From positions 744,001 to 808,000 of the forward strand of contig NZ_BAMS01000001.1 of NCBI RefSeq assembly GCF_000616095.1: a stretch of 64,000 bases of DNA, written 5' to 3'. A model generated the notes under the pieces. It was not told where the DNA came from. It did not search any database and saw only the letters and a list, made by a program, of their open reading frames with translations. A program made the translations under genes and the position numbers. This DNA is from Sneathiella glossodoripedis JCM 23214 (lineage in GTDB: Bacteria; Pseudomonadota; Alphaproteobacteria; Sneathiellales; Sneathiellaceae). This document shows, piece by piece, positions 1 through 9,149 of this stretch. The stretch's first letter is position 1, and every line of letters starts with the position of its first letter.

Positions 1-1115
1 GGCCAGCTCCCTTGGATACCGGAACTGGCACAAGAGGGCCGGGAACTCTCTGAAAAATTACAGCAGTTCGATATTGCGGAAATTTCAGCGGCACTGGCGA
101 GCGAAGGACATAATAAACTGGTGTCCATGATGTCAGGAATAGCGAAGTATCGAAAACATCCTTATAAACGGCAGGAAAGTCAGCACCCGATTATATGGTC
201 AAAGGGTAATATCAAGCTGAACGACTGCGCTCCTGATCTTGGACAAAGCTCTCCCATACTGTTGATGGTTCCGTCTTTGGTGAACAGAGCCTATATTTTG
301 GACCTGATGCCGGGAAACAGCTTAGTGGAGGCGTTGAGGGAAGCGGGAATTCGGCCGTTACTCATAGACTGGGGAGAGGTCGACCCTGATGAAAAGGAGT
401 ATTCCTTGATGATTATATTCTGAATGTCCTAGGACCGGCATTGGATTTTGTTAAAGTAAAGTTTGTGGGCACCCCTATTCATTTATTTGGATATTGTATG
501 GGAGGTACGCTCTGTGTTGCGCTCAGCCATTTCCGGCAACAGGACTTCAAAAGTTTTGTCGCAGTAGCAACACCTTGGAATTTTCATGAAGGACTGGGGC
601 TGGCTGCAAAAAACTTCCTTAATAACGAAGCTTTCTGGTCGGCTTTGCTAAGTGGTTTTCAGGAACTTCCTGTTGATATATTGCAGGCATTTTTTACGTC
701 ACTCGATCCCAATCTATGTATGAACAAGTTTGAACTTTTTGATCGAATGGATCAGGCTTCCGAGCGCGCAACAGTTTTTGTTGCACTTGAAGATTGGCTG
801 AATGATGGTGTTCCGTTGGCGCCAAAAGTTGCACAAGCCTGCTTCGTTTCATGGTATGGTGAGAATGCGCCATCGAACGGCCAGTGGTCCGTAGGGGCAG
901 AGTTGATTAATCCGAAGAATATAACAATTCCGTCATTAATTGCTGTACCATCAGCGGATAAAATTGTTCCGCCTGCTTCAGCGAAAGAATTGGCCTTGCA
1001 GTTACCAAATTCAGAGTTACTTACTGTAGGAAATGGTCATATTGGAATGATGGTCGGGCGTGGGGCGCGTCAAAATTTATGGCAGGATGTTATTGACTGG
1101 ATCAGAAATATGTAA
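1..1115 (+). CDS. phaC: PhaC-like polyhydroxyalkanoate synthase / alpha-beta hydrolase (5' partial, frameshifted)
   Basis: The gene enters from the left edge in frame 1, runs to a stop at 421-423 and continues in frame 3 from about 409 to 1115. Restoring one G after the TTG at 406-408 gives a continuous family-like stretch (LDDYILNVLGPALDFV). The joined product has the PHA synthase lipase-like box GYCMGGT with the nucleophilic Cys, an Asp in PSADKIVPP and a His in GNGHIGMM, which together make the Cys-Asp-His triad. Visible length is about 371 residues, closer to short PhaC-like hydrolases than to class I synthases of about 600. It precedes phaA and phaB on the same strand, so a role in polymerising hydroxyacyl-CoA into storage granules is likely. 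A hydrolase without polymerase activity is the alternative. Confidence 0.8.
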
Positions 1116-1130
1116 TTAATTTACCGCAGA

Positions 1131-1153
1131 TGCACAATAATTGTTGCATGTGC
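1131..1153. promoter_or_regulatory. Imperfect dyad upstream of phaA
   Basis: TGCACAATAATTGTTGCA is nearly self-complementary around ACAATAATTGT and is followed by TGTGC. It lies in the 143-bp gap between the phaC-like gene and phaA. It could be an operator for a PHA regulator or a weak hairpin after phaC. No binding protein can be named from sequence. Confidence 0.3.
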
Positions 1154-1178
1154 GAATTTAAAAGGTTATTTCGTTAAT

Positions 1179-1244
1179 TGTCGAAAACTATTTCGAAAAT
1201 TGCGAAATAAGAATAATGATTGAATTTTAATTAGTTTTCGAAAA
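1179..1244. repeat. Repeated CGAAA/TTTCG elements before phaA
   Basis: Four CGAAA-containing units occur within 66 bp, including the palindromes TTTCGAAA (1191-1198) and TTTTCGAAAA (1235-1244). The last ends about 15 bp before the phaA start. Repeated palindromic units directly upstream of phaA suggest a regulator-binding array. The surrounding A/T-rich DNA could produce part of this by chance. Confidence 0.3.
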
Positions 1245-1258
1245 ATGAGAGGTCTGCA

Positions 1259-2430
1259 ATGGATGTTGTAATTACAAGTGCGGCACGGACACCGGTAGGT
1301 TCCTTTAATGGTGCCCTTTCCGCTTTGCCCGCCCATAAACTGGGCGAGGTTGCGATACGTGAAGCACTTAAACGGTCACAGGCCAATGGAGCTGATGTAT
1401 CCGAAGTAATTATGGGCCAAATCCTCACTGCAGGCGAAGGTCAAAACCCTGCACGGCAAGCAGCAATTGCCGCGGATTTACCGGTAGAGGTCCCTGCTTG
1501 GGGTGTAAACCAGCTATGCGGTTCGGGTTTGCGTGCCGTTGCGCTTGGCTATCAGGCCGTGTTGAACGGTGATAGCAAGATTGTGGTCGCTGGTGGCCAG
1601 GAAAGCATGAGTCAGGCACCGCATTGCGCTCATTTGCGCAATGGTCAGAAGATGGGAGCGCTGGAATTTACAGACACGATGCTCAAAGATGGCTTGCTGG
1701 ATGCATTTCATGGCTATCATATGGGAAATACAGCAGAAAATGTCGCTGCCAAATGGCAGATCACGAGAGAACAACAGGATGAATTTGCAGCGGCTTCTCA
1801 GGCTAAAGCCGGTAAGGCACAGGAAGAGGGACGCTTTAAAGATGAAATTGTTCCTGTGACCATCAAAGGCCGCAAGGGCGATGTTGTTGTTGAAGATGAT
1901 GAATATATTCGGGCAGGCACCACTGTTGAAAAGCTGAGCGCGCTTCGAACTGCTTTCCAAAAGGATGGGGGCAGTGTTACTGCCGGTAACTCATCGGGAA
2001 TTAATGATGGCGCAGCAGCAGTTGTTATGATGTCCTCAGATGAGGCGCAGGCTCGCGGTTTGGCACCTATGGCTCGTATCGTTTCATGGGCACAAGCTGG
2101 TGTAGATCCGTCGATTATGGGGACGGGCCCAATTCCAGCAAGCGACTGGCGCTGGAAAAAGCTGGCTGGAGCGTTGATGATCTTGATCTGATCGAGGCTA
2201 ACGAGGCTTTTGCTGCTCAGGCTTGCGCTGTGAATAAGGATCTTGGATGGGATACAAATAAAGTAAATGTAAATGGAGGCGCAATTGCTATCGGCCATCC
2301 GATTGGTGCCTCTGGAGCAAGGGTTTTGGTAACATTACTGCACGAAATGCAAAAAAGAGACGCAAAGAAAGGTCTCGCAACTTTGTGTATCGGCGGCGGT
2401 ATGGGAATTGCGATGTGTGTTGAACGGTAA
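1259..2430 (+). CDS. phaA: Acetyl-CoA acetyltransferase (beta-ketothiolase), frameshifted
   Basis: Thiolase condensing two acetyl-CoA to acetoacetyl-CoA, the first step of PHB synthesis. The N-terminal thiolase domain has the nucleophilic Cys in [10 protein letters not shown]. The C-terminal domain has [23 protein letters not shown] and the CIGGGMGIA Cys motif. Frame 2 breaks near 2150 (after PIPAS) and the remainder is in frame 1. One missing base there restores [11 protein letters not shown] and a 390-residue product, normal for the family. A GAGAGG-type ribosome site precedes the ATG at 1259. It is followed after 29 bp by phaB, so the two are likely cotranscribed. Confidence 0.9.
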
Positions 2431-2459
2431 CTTTCATTACAACTGAGGATGATAGGGAT

Positions 2460-3181
2460 ATGGGCAGAGTAGCAATTGTAACAGGCGGTACACGTGGAAT
2501 TGGCGAAGCCATTTCTGTAATGTTGGCAGAAAAAGGTTATAAAGTTGCTGCGAATTACGGCGGTAACGATGAGCGGGCCAAAGCCTTTACTGAGCGCACT
2601 GGAATAGCATCGTATAAATGGGATGTTTCCGATTTTGACGCCTGCGTTGAAGGCGTTGCAAAAGTGAAGGCGGATTTGGGGCCGGTTGAAATCGTAGTGA
2701 ATAACGCTGGTATCACCCGCGATGGGACTCTGCACCGAATGGATAAACAGTCCTGGCAGGAAGTCATCGATACGAACCTTGGCTCCTGTTTCAATATGTG
2801 CAGGGCAACCATTGAAGATATGAGAGCAGCCAAATTTGGCCGTGTTGTCAATATCGGATCAATTAATGGTCAGGCAGGGCAATATGGACAGGTAAATTAC
2901 GCTGCTGCCAAATCTGGTATTCATGGTTTCACCAAAGCTATGGCGCAGGAAGGGGCGGCACAGGTATAACCGTAAATGCCATAGCTCCGGGTTATATCGA
3001 TACTGATATGGTTGCTGCTGTTCCGTCCGCAGTTCTTGAAAAAATTGTTGCTAAAATTCCGGTGGGTCGTCTTGGTAAGGCTAGCGAGATTGCAAGAGGC
3101 GTTTGCTTTCTTGTCGCAGACGAAGCTGGTTTCATAACCGGTTCCACCCTGTCCATCAATGGTGGACAGCATATGTATTAA
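2460..3181 (+). CDS. phaB: Acetoacetyl-CoA reductase (SDR family), frameshifted
   Basis: NADPH-dependent short-chain dehydrogenase reducing acetoacetyl-CoA to 3-hydroxybutyryl-CoA. The Rossmann motif is TGGTRGIGEAI near residue 8. The NNAGITRDGTL segment and the catalytic YxxxK (VNYAAAKSG) are present. The frame breaks at about 2963: CAGGTATAA gives an early stop, whereas CAGGGTATAACC continues as GITVNAIAPGYIDTDM and ends SINGGQHMY at 3181, giving 240 residues. The C-terminal half is complete in the second frame. It ends the pha gene set and is followed by a hairpin terminator. Confidence 0.9.
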
Positions 3182-3208
3182 GTCGGGCCCTGTCTAACCG
3201 ACTTGAAG

Positions 3209-3245
3209 AAAAGGCATGTTCGTCCTCCCTGGGCGCATGCCTTTT
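3209..3245 (+). terminator. Rho-independent-like terminator after phaB
   Basis: AAAAGGCATG (3209-3218) pairs with CATGCCTTTT (3236-3245) across a 17-nt loop. The right arm supplies a short T run. It lies 27 bp past the phaB stop. Confidence 0.6.
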
Positions 3246-3322
3246 CGCTTGTTTGTCGAGCGTGAGTTGAACTAGTTTATCCAAAACATCGACACTCATG
3301 CACACCGAATTAGCTCTCTTTG

Positions 3323-4219
3323 ATGACACGAAAAAAAGCAACACTTCTTGGCCTGCTCGCTATATTGCTATGGGCATTACTGGCTCTATTTACCGTTTAT
3401 ACCGGAGATATCCCGCCATTCCAGCTTACAGGAATGAGCTTTGCCATAGCTTTTCTGCTAATTGCGGTAAAATGGGTCGTTAAAGGAGAGAACGTCTCCG
3501 CCTATTTTAGGTTGGATGCCAAATTATGGTTGCTTGGTGTTTGCGGTCTGTTTGGATACCATTTTTTCTATTTTATGGCGCTTAAATCAGCCCCGCCAGC
3601 GGAAGCAGGATTAATCGCCTATCTGTGGCCGCTTCTGATCGTAATTTTTTCTGCTTTTCTTCCGGGTGAAAAACTGTACTGGTTCCACGTAGCAGGAGCA
3701 TTTATCAGTTTGGCGGGTGCAGCATTACTCATCACAAAGGGGCAGGATTTGCAACTTGATCCAACTCATACCCCGGGATATCTCGCCGCTTTCGCATGCG
3801 CATTCATATGGTCAGGTTACTCCGTCCTAAGTCGCAAGTTTTCTCAGGTGTCAACGGATGTTGTGGGGGCATTCTGTTTGTTGACGGCGGTGCTATCAGC
3901 GGGATGTCACATCATATTTGAGCAAACCGTATGGCCGGGTGATCTAATCGCGTGGTTGGCAGTGCTGGGACTTGGGCTTGGTCCGGTAGGTGGTGCGTTC
4001 TTCCTATGGGACATAGGTGTAAAACACGGGGATATTCAAGGTCTTGGCGTTTTGTCTTATCTGTCGCCATTGTTATCAACAATTCTGCTTGTTTTGTTAA
4101 GCGGAGTTGAGTTTAGCTGGCCACTATTATGGGGATGCCTCTTAATAACTCTGGGCGCTATTGTAGGATCGCTCCGTATTTTTCGGGACCTGCTACATAA
4201 CAGGCCCCGCTCAGGTTAA
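3323..4219 (+). CDS. DMT/EamA-family exporter, YddG-like
   Basis: Polytopic inner-membrane protein of 298 residues with about ten hydrophobic segments in two EamA repeats. The N-terminal stretch LLWALLALFTVYTGDIPPFQL is typical of the YddG branch, whose members export aromatic amino acids; the substrate here is inferred only from that resemblance. I start at the ATG at 3323 rather than the TTG at 3320. No strong ribosome site is visible. It converges on gloA with a 9-bp gap. Confidence 0.8.
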   Translation: MTRKKATLLGLLAILLWALLALFTVYTGDIPPFQLTGMSFAIAFLLIAVKWVVKGENVSAYFRLDAKLWLLGVCGLFGYHFFYFMALKSAPPAEAGLIAYLWPLLIVIFSAFLPGEKLYWFHVAGAFISLAGAALLITKGQDLQLDPTHTPGYLAAFACAFIWSGYSVLSRKFSQVSTDVVGAFCLLTAVLSAGCHIIFEQTVWPGDLIAWLAVLGLGLGPVGGAFFLWDIGVKHGDIQGLGVLSYLSPLLSTILLVLLSGVEFSWPLLWGCLLITLGAIVGSLRIFRDLLHNRPRSG

Positions 4220-4228
4220 GTGACGGGC

Positions 4229-4648
4229 TTACCATTCACCTGTATTTTCCATGCTTGCCCAAGGTTCAGCTGGGGGGAGTGCGTCCCCTTTTTGGAGCAA
4301 TTCGATGGAAATGTTGTCTGGTGAGCGCACGAAAGCCATCCGCCCGTCTCTTGGGGGTCTGTTAATTGTGACGCCTCTTTCCATCATATGCTGGCAAATT
4401 GCGTAAATATCATCAACTTCGTAGGCCAGATGGCCGAAATTACGGCCGCCGCTATAGGTTTCCGGATCCCAGTTGTAGGTGAGTTCAATCTGCGCATCTT
4501 CCTGCCCTTCAGGTGCCAGAAAAACGAGCGTAAAGCGGCCTGCTTCAACTTCTTTTCTGCGAACTTCCTTTAGCCCAAGGCTATTGCAGTAGAAATCAAG
4601 GCTGGCTTCCAGGTCTGTTACCCGGACCATAGTGTGTAAATATTTCAT
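4229..4648 (-). CDS. gloA: Lactoylglutathione lyase (glyoxalase I)
   Basis: Converts the methylglyoxal-glutathione hemithioacetal to S-lactoylglutathione. The 139-residue product is a single VOC-fold unit with the four metal ligands in place: His5, Glu55, His73 (FGHLAYEV) and Glu116 (ISIELLQ). It lies 17 bp downstream of gloB on the same strand, so both steps of the glyoxalase pathway are probably cotranscribed. Confidence 0.93.
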   Translation of the reverse strand: MKYLHTMVRVTDLEASLDFYCNSLGLKEVRRKEVEAGRFTLVFLAPEGQEDAQIELTYNWDPETYSGGRNFGHLAYEVDDIYAICQHMMERGVTINRPPRDGRMAFVRSPDNISIELLQKGDALPPAEPWASMENTGEW

Positions 4649-4665
4649 TTCTTTATGTACTCTGG

Positions 4666-5436
4666 TTAAAAGTTGTCTTTTCGTGACCTGATCTCGGCGA
4701 AAATGTCGATCAGGTTTGAGCCCCTCATTCCAAGTGTTTCCTGAATATAATCACTGTCTGGTCTAAGAAAAGGATTGGTTCGTTTTTCATCAGCCAGTGT
4801 GGATGGCACTGTCGGCTTATTGGCACCCCTTAACTTTACAATCTCTTCATATCGGTTCTGCAGATCAGTATTTTGCGGCTCAACGCTTAAGGCAAATTTT
4901 GCGTTTGCTTCTGTGTATTCATGGGCGCAATAAATTTGGGTGGTATCAGGAAGCGTTTTTAGTTTGGATAGACTTTCCCACATTTGAGCTGGTGTGCCTT
5001 CGAAGAGGCGCCCGCAACCCAAAGCAAATAGGGCATCCCCGCAAAATAGTGCATTGGACTGTTCAAACCAGTAAGCGATATGGCCAATTGTGTGCCCTGA
5101 AACATCAAAAATTCTGGCGTTTGATTCCCCAAACTCATAGACGTCTCCGTCACTGAGTTGGACATCGATCCCCGGTATTCTGCTGGCATCACTTTTTGAT
5201 CCGACAATTGTGCAGCCTGTTTTCTCTTTGAGGTCCAGATTGGCACCTGTGTGATCCATATGATGGTGAGTGTTGAGAATATGGGTCAGTTTCCATCCCA
5301 ACTCATTCAGTTTGTCCAAAACGGGATCACTAACGGCCGGGTCTACAATTGCAACTTTATCGCTTGCTATATCCTTGATCAGATAAAGATAGTTATCATG
5401 TAATACTGGGATTTGATGAATTTGCAGTTTGCTCAT
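4666..5436 (-). CDS. gloB: Hydroxyacylglutathione hydrolase (glyoxalase II)
   Basis: Hydrolyses S-lactoylglutathione to lactate and glutathione. It is a 256-residue metallo-beta-lactamase-fold enzyme with THHHMDH at residues 56-62 and the further metal-binding segments [28 protein letters not shown] and [13 protein letters not shown]. The C-terminal glyoxalase II domain (RTNPFLR) is present. Length and motifs are standard. It is the first gene of the gloB-gloA pair and is divergent from the methyltransferase gene at 5488. Confidence 0.95.
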   Translation of the reverse strand: MSKLQIHQIPVLHDNYLYLIKDIASDKVAIVDPAVSDPVLDKLNELGWKLTHILNTHHHMDHTGANLDLKEKTGCTIVGSKSDASRIPGIDVQLSDGDVYEFGESNARIFDVSGHTIGHIAYWFEQSNALFCGDALFALGCGRLFEGTPAQMWESLSKLKTLPDTTQIYCAHEYTEANAKFALSVEPQNTDLQNRYEEIVKLRGANKPTVPSTLADEKRTNPFLRPDSDYIQETLGMRGSNLIDIFAEIRSRKDNF

Positions 5437-5487
5437 TTGTCTCAGACTTTTATGCTATTATTTTGAATGTTGCTGGTAGTATAACCC

Positions 5488-6252
5488 ATGATGCGCCCTG
5501 ATGTCATAGACTTGCGGAAATTTTACCATACCCGTCTGGGTGTCGCAGTGCGTAAAGCACTGGTTCGTAAAATTCGTTTGCTATGGCCTGATATTTCAAA
5601 TTTCAGGTTGTTGGGGTTAGGATATTCGACGCCTTATCTTTATCCATTTCGCAGCGAAACAGAACGAACAATCGCACTAATGCCAACTCAGCAAGGGGTG
5701 ATTCACTGGCCTCATGGCGGACCTAGCCTGGTGGGACTTAGTGATGAAAACTCGTTGCCACTGCCAGATAACTCTGTTGATCGCATTATCCTTGTTCACG
5801 GCCTCGAAAATACAAGAGAGGCTGATGAGGTGCTCGAGGAAGTCTGGAGAGTATTAACCTCCAGTGGGAAAGTTTTGATCATTGTGCCCTCTCGTGGTGG
5901 ATTGTGGGCGAGAATGGAGAAAACGCCCTTTGGTCATGGGTATCCTTTCTCGGATAAACAACTGCGGCGGCTGCTTCGAAATAATATGTTTACCTATGGT
6001 GATATTCAGGGTGCGCTTTATTTTCCGCCAAGTGGTGCTCGTCTTAACCTGCGTATGGCGCGGTTTCTTGAAAAACTGGGGGAGAAATGGTGGGCTCGAT
6101 TTAGTGGTGTGCGTATAATCGAAGCTGAAAAACAGATTCTCGCCATCCCGGAAGAGCCGATGCGCAAAAAGAAGCTAAGACCTTTGATCGCACCGGCCGC
6201 GGTACCCATTGGAACGGTTACCAGCAATATGAAGTGTGATGAGGAAATCTAA
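5488..6252 (+). CDS. Class I SAM-dependent methyltransferase, substrate unknown
   Basis: A 254-residue cytosolic methyltransferase of the type often found divergent from gloB in alphaproteobacteria. The SAM-binding loop is RLLGLGYSTPYL (residues 40-51), followed by an acidic second motif around SVDRIILVHGLENTREADEVLEEVWRVL. ATG codons occur at 5488 and 5491; either may be used. The 3' end overlaps the 3' end of metW by 35 bp (convergent). The methyl acceptor cannot be told from sequence. Confidence 0.8.
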   Translation: MMRPDVIDLRKFYHTRLGVAVRKALVRKIRLLWPDISNFRLLGLGYSTPYLYPFRSETERTIALMPTQQGVIHWPHGGPSLVGLSDENSLPLPDNSVDRIILVHGLENTREADEVLEEVWRVLTSSGKVLIIVPSRGGLWARMEKTPFGHGYPFSDKQLRRLLRNNMFTYGDIQGALYFPPSGARLNLRMARFLEKLGEKWWARFSGVRIIEAEKQILAIPEEPMRKKKLRPLIAPAAVPIGTVTSNMKCDEEI

Positions 6253-6892
6253 TGTTTTCCTGGCTTTCCAGCATAAAAACACACTGCGCGGCGAAAAAAT
6301 TCGCCCGGCGACTGGTAAAGGGATAAGAGAGAACTTTGCCATCATTTCCAACGATGATTGATTGTTGGATGCGGATATTCAGCTCTTCGCACAGGACCGT
6401 GAAATCTCTTAGAGTGCAAAAATGAATATTCGGAGTTTCATACCAGGCATAGTCGAGTGAGCTGGTCATTGGCATTCTGCCCTTGAATGCCAGGTAGGTG
6501 CGGCATCTCCAATAGGCAAAGTTTGGAAAGGAGACCACCGCCTTTTTACCAACCCGTAGCAATTGTTCCATAACCAATTTGGGTCTATGTGTAGCTTGCA
6601 AGGTCTGGCTCAGAATTGCGTAGTCGAAGCCTTTATCAGGATAGTCACTTAAATCTGCATCGGCGTCCCCCTGCACAACCGACAGGCCTTTGCGAACACA
6701 GGCGTTGACACCTGCCTGACTAAGCTCGATCCCCCGGCCGTCCACCTGTTTGGTTTCAACCAGATGAGAGAGAAGCGTGCCATCAGCGCAACCCACATCC
6801 AGGACGCGGCTGCCAGGTTCCACCATCTGCGCGATCAGTTGTAAATCAACACGAATATCTTGAGGGCGGGTCAAGGTTGTGTTTTCAATCAT
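6218..6892 (-). CDS. metW: MetW methionine biosynthesis protein
   Basis: A 224-residue methyltransferase-fold protein that partners MetX in the acetylation route to methionine. SAM-motif I is [16 protein letters not shown] (residues 34-49). Family signatures [12 protein letters not shown] and [12 protein letters not shown] are present. It overlaps metX by 4 bp (ATGA), indicating translational coupling. The last ~15 residues ([10 protein letters not shown]) go beyond the usual end and lie in the convergent overlap with the upstream methyltransferase. Confidence 0.93.
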   Translation of the reverse strand: MIENTTLTRPQDIRVDLQLIAQMVEPGSRVLDVGCADGTLLSHLVETKQVDGRGIELSQAGVNACVRKGLSVVQGDADADLSDYPDKGFDYAILSQTLQATHRPKLVMEQLLRVGKKAVVSFPNFAYWRCRTYLAFKGRMPMTSSLDYAWYETPNIHFCTLRDFTVLCEELNIRIQQSIIVGNDGKVLSYPFTSRRANFFAAQCVFMLESQENIRFPHHTSYCW

Positions 6893-8034
6893 GTGCTTAA
6901 CCCCCTGCTTATGGCGGTAGACTTCAAAAAGCCACCTATCGTTTGCAGCATTTCAGGTGTATCCAATAGAAATGCGTCATGTCCTTTGTCAGTTTCAATT
7001 TCAACGAAACTTACATTTGCAGCGGCGGCGATTAATGCGCGTACAATGTCTTTGCTTTCTGTTGTAGGGAATAGCCAGTCACTTGAAAAAGACACAACGC
7101 AAAATCTGGTTTTTGTATCTTTGAAGGCGAGTGGAAGTGATCCGCCGTGATCCCTCGCAAGGTCGAAATAGTCCATGGCCCTTGTAATATAAAGGTATGA
7201 ATTGGCATCGAAGCGGTCTACGAAGTTAATGCCTTGATATCTTAAGTAACTCTCCACCTGAAAATCTGCGTCAAAGCCATATGTTAAACTGTCGCGATCC
7301 TGAAGGTTGCGTCCGAATTTCCGATGCAGGGCTGATTCAGACAGATATGTGACATGCGCTGCCATTCTGGCAACCGCAAGTCCTGCGCGCGGGTTTTTGT
7401 CCTGCTCCAGATATTTGCCCCCTAGCCAATCTGGATCAGCCATGACCGCCTGTCTGCCCACTTCATGAAAGGCGATGTTTTGAGCAGAATGTTTTGCCGC
7501 GGTTGCAATCGGTATGGCACTAAAGCAGCGTTCAGGATAAGCGCTGGCCCATTGGAGAACTTGCATGCCTCCCATTGATCCGCCAATGACCGAAAACCAG
7601 GTTGGTATTTCCAGATAATCCTGTAACAGCGCCTGTGTTCGCACCATATCGCCGATGGTAATAATCGGAAATTCAAGCCCGTATGGCTTGCCTGTTTCGG
7701 GGTTTATATCTTTTGGCCCGGTTGTGCCCATGCAGCCGCCCAGTACATTTGAGCAAACTATAAAATATCGATTGGTATCCAGTACTTTGCCTGGGCCAAT
7801 CATGATATTCCACCAGCCATCTTTTCCGGTCAGAGGTTGTCTGCTTGCGGCGAACTGGTCACCGGTTAGGGCATGGCATACAAGAATGGCATTGCTGCGA
7901 TCTTCGTTCAACGTACCGTAGGTGTTGTATGCCACGGTGATGTCGCTCATCATAGCCCCACAGTCCAGTGGCATCGGAACCTCGGTTCCCAATTTCACAG
8001 TGTGATGATTTGGTTCTGTGGGGATAATTGACAC
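6889..8034 (-). CDS. metX: Homoserine O-acetyltransferase
   Basis: Acylates L-homoserine with acetyl-CoA at the first committed step of methionine synthesis. The alpha/beta-hydrolase nucleophile elbow is GGSMGGMQ. The acid and base are Asp in SSDWLFP and His in KGHDAFLL. The frame extends to a GTG at 8052, but the GTG at 8034 has an AAGAG-type ribosome site about 8 nt upstream and gives [16 protein letters not shown], fitting the family better. It is followed by metW with ATGA overlap. A long inverted repeat lies in its leader at 8099-8166. Confidence 0.93.
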   Translation of the reverse strand: MSIIPTEPNHHTVKLGTEVPMPLDCGAMMSDITVAYNTYGTLNEDRSNAILVCHALTGDQFAASRQPLTGKDGWWNIMIGPGKVLDTNRYFIVCSNVLGGCMGTTGPKDINPETGKPYGLEFPIITIGDMVRTQALLQDYLEIPTWFSVIGGSMGGMQVLQWASAYPERCFSAIPIATAAKHSAQNIAFHEVGRQAVMADPDWLGGKYLEQDKNPRAGLAVARMAAHVTYLSESALHRKFGRNLQDRDSLTYGFDADFQVESYLRYQGINFVDRFDANSYLYITRAMDYFDLARDHGGSLPLAFKDTKTRFCVVSFSSDWLFPTTESKDIVRALIAAAANVSFVEIETDKGHDAFLLDTPEMLQTIGGFLKSTAISRGLST

Positions 8035-8098
8035 GACAACGACTCTTTTCACAAACAGTGGTTAGAAATATCTTTGTTTTAGGTTATTTTGCTGGTAG

Positions 8099-8166
8099 CT
8101 AGGTTCCTGACTTATTAAACAGTCTCATGCTTTTCCATGGGCCTCTTTAATAAGTCCGGACCCTAG
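8099..8166 (-). promoter_or_regulatory. 21-bp inverted repeat in the metX leader
   Basis: Arms 8099-8119 and 8146-8166 are complementary at 19 of 21 positions and enclose a 26-nt loop. The structure sits about 65 bp upstream of the metX start, inside the divergent metX/chorismate-mutase gap, and no T run follows in the metX direction. It could be an mRNA leader structure controlling metX or a palindromic operator. I could not match it to the SAM-II, SAM-V or SAM/SAH riboswitch patterns I know. Confidence 0.45.
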
Positions 8167-8268
8167 GGTGGATGAGCAATAACTGTCAATATTTTCTGCA
8201 GTCTTAGGGCATATATTGTCAATACGGGTCGGATTTTAACAACTAGTGTCGTATTTCAGGGCTGAAAC

Positions 8269-9129
8269 GTGTCAAAAACAAATAAAAAACTTGAAGAATT
8301 GAGGGCTGAGGTCGATCGTCTGGACGCTGAACTTCTGTCTGTGCTGGAAAAAAGAATTGCGATCGTCAAGGATATTGCCGCGGCTAAAGAAGACGATGAT
8401 ACACATTTGGCGTTCCGGCCAGGCCGAGAAGCGCAAGTGATGCGGGGCATTCTGGAAAAGCATAAGAGTGATTTGTCTGATGCGGTAGTGGCGAGTATCT
8501 GGCGAGAAATTATCTCTGCTGTGTGTCGCATGCAGAAACCACAATCAGTGTCCATAACAGCGCCTGAAAAGTCAGTTGGATACTGGGATCTGGCACGGAT
8601 GCATTTTGGCAGCGGTACACCGATGAGTTTGCATAAATCCCCAACCGTTGTCCTGCGGGATGTGTCAACCGATCCCACAAAATTGGGTTTGATGCCCTGG
8701 ATAAATGTGGAGCGGGACAACTGGTGGGAGCATCTGGCTCAAGGAGGAGACACAGTCCCAAAAATTCTGGCCGCTTTGCCCTTTGTTCAAAATGAAACAG
8801 GTGCCTTTGAAGATTTGAATGCGCTTGTTATCGGCCAAGCTGAACCGGAACCTTCAGGCAATGATGTGACATTGTTTGTTGTAATGACGCAGGATGAAGT
8901 GAGTAGAGCGCGGCTGAATGAGTTTTTGAATAAGTCTGGTATAGGGGGACATTGTTTGGACAGCAGATCCCCAGCGGTTGAGGAGGGTGACTGGCTGCAT
9001 TTATTCCAAGCACCGGATTTTATCCGTCAGACTGATCCCCGTCTTGAAAAATTTGCTGAATTAATTGGGGATTCTGTAATTAAAACAGTTGTACTGGGTG
9101 CCTATGCGGTCCCAATAACGCAAAGCTAA
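8269..9129 (+). CDS. Chorismate mutase with degenerate prephenate-dehydratase-like C-terminus
   Basis: Residues 1-95 form an AroQ-type chorismate mutase (LEELRAEVDRLDAELLSVLEKR, then FRPGREAQVM), converting chorismate to prephenate. The remaining ~190 residues begin VGYWDLARMHFGSGTPM, which resembles the start of prephenate dehydratase, but I see no dehydratase Thr-x-Arg catalytic motif. I recall the same arrangement in related alphaproteobacterial proteins. It starts at GTG 8269 after a GGGCTGA-like site. It is followed by hisC and tyrC, so it feeds phenylalanine/tyrosine synthesis. Confidence 0.82.
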   Translation: MSKTNKKLEELRAEVDRLDAELLSVLEKRIAIVKDIAAAKEDDDTHLAFRPGREAQVMRGILEKHKSDLSDAVVASIWREIISAVCRMQKPQSVSITAPEKSVGYWDLARMHFGSGTPMSLHKSPTVVLRDVSTDPTKLGLMPWINVERDNWWEHLAQGGDTVPKILAALPFVQNETGAFEDLNALVIGQAEPEPSGNDVTLFVVMTQDEVSRARLNEFLNKSGIGGHCLDSRSPAVEEGDWLHLFQAPDFIRQTDPRLEKFAELIGDSVIKTVVLGAYAVPITQS

Positions 9130-9149
9130 GCGTTCGAAAGTTATCTAAA

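Noticed and set aside
1514-2298. Overlapping minus-strand frames opposite phaA
   Set aside because: phaA is clear on the plus strand in two joined frames, and the minus-strand translations have no family features.
2460-3181. Programmed ribosomal frameshift as an explanation for the broken frames
   Set aside because: No slippery heptamer with a downstream structure is seen, and the same kind of break occurs in many unrelated genes.
8053-8268. SAM-II or SAM-V riboswitch upstream of metX
   Set aside because: I could not find the conserved pseudoknot segments I know for these classes. Only a long simple stem is evident.
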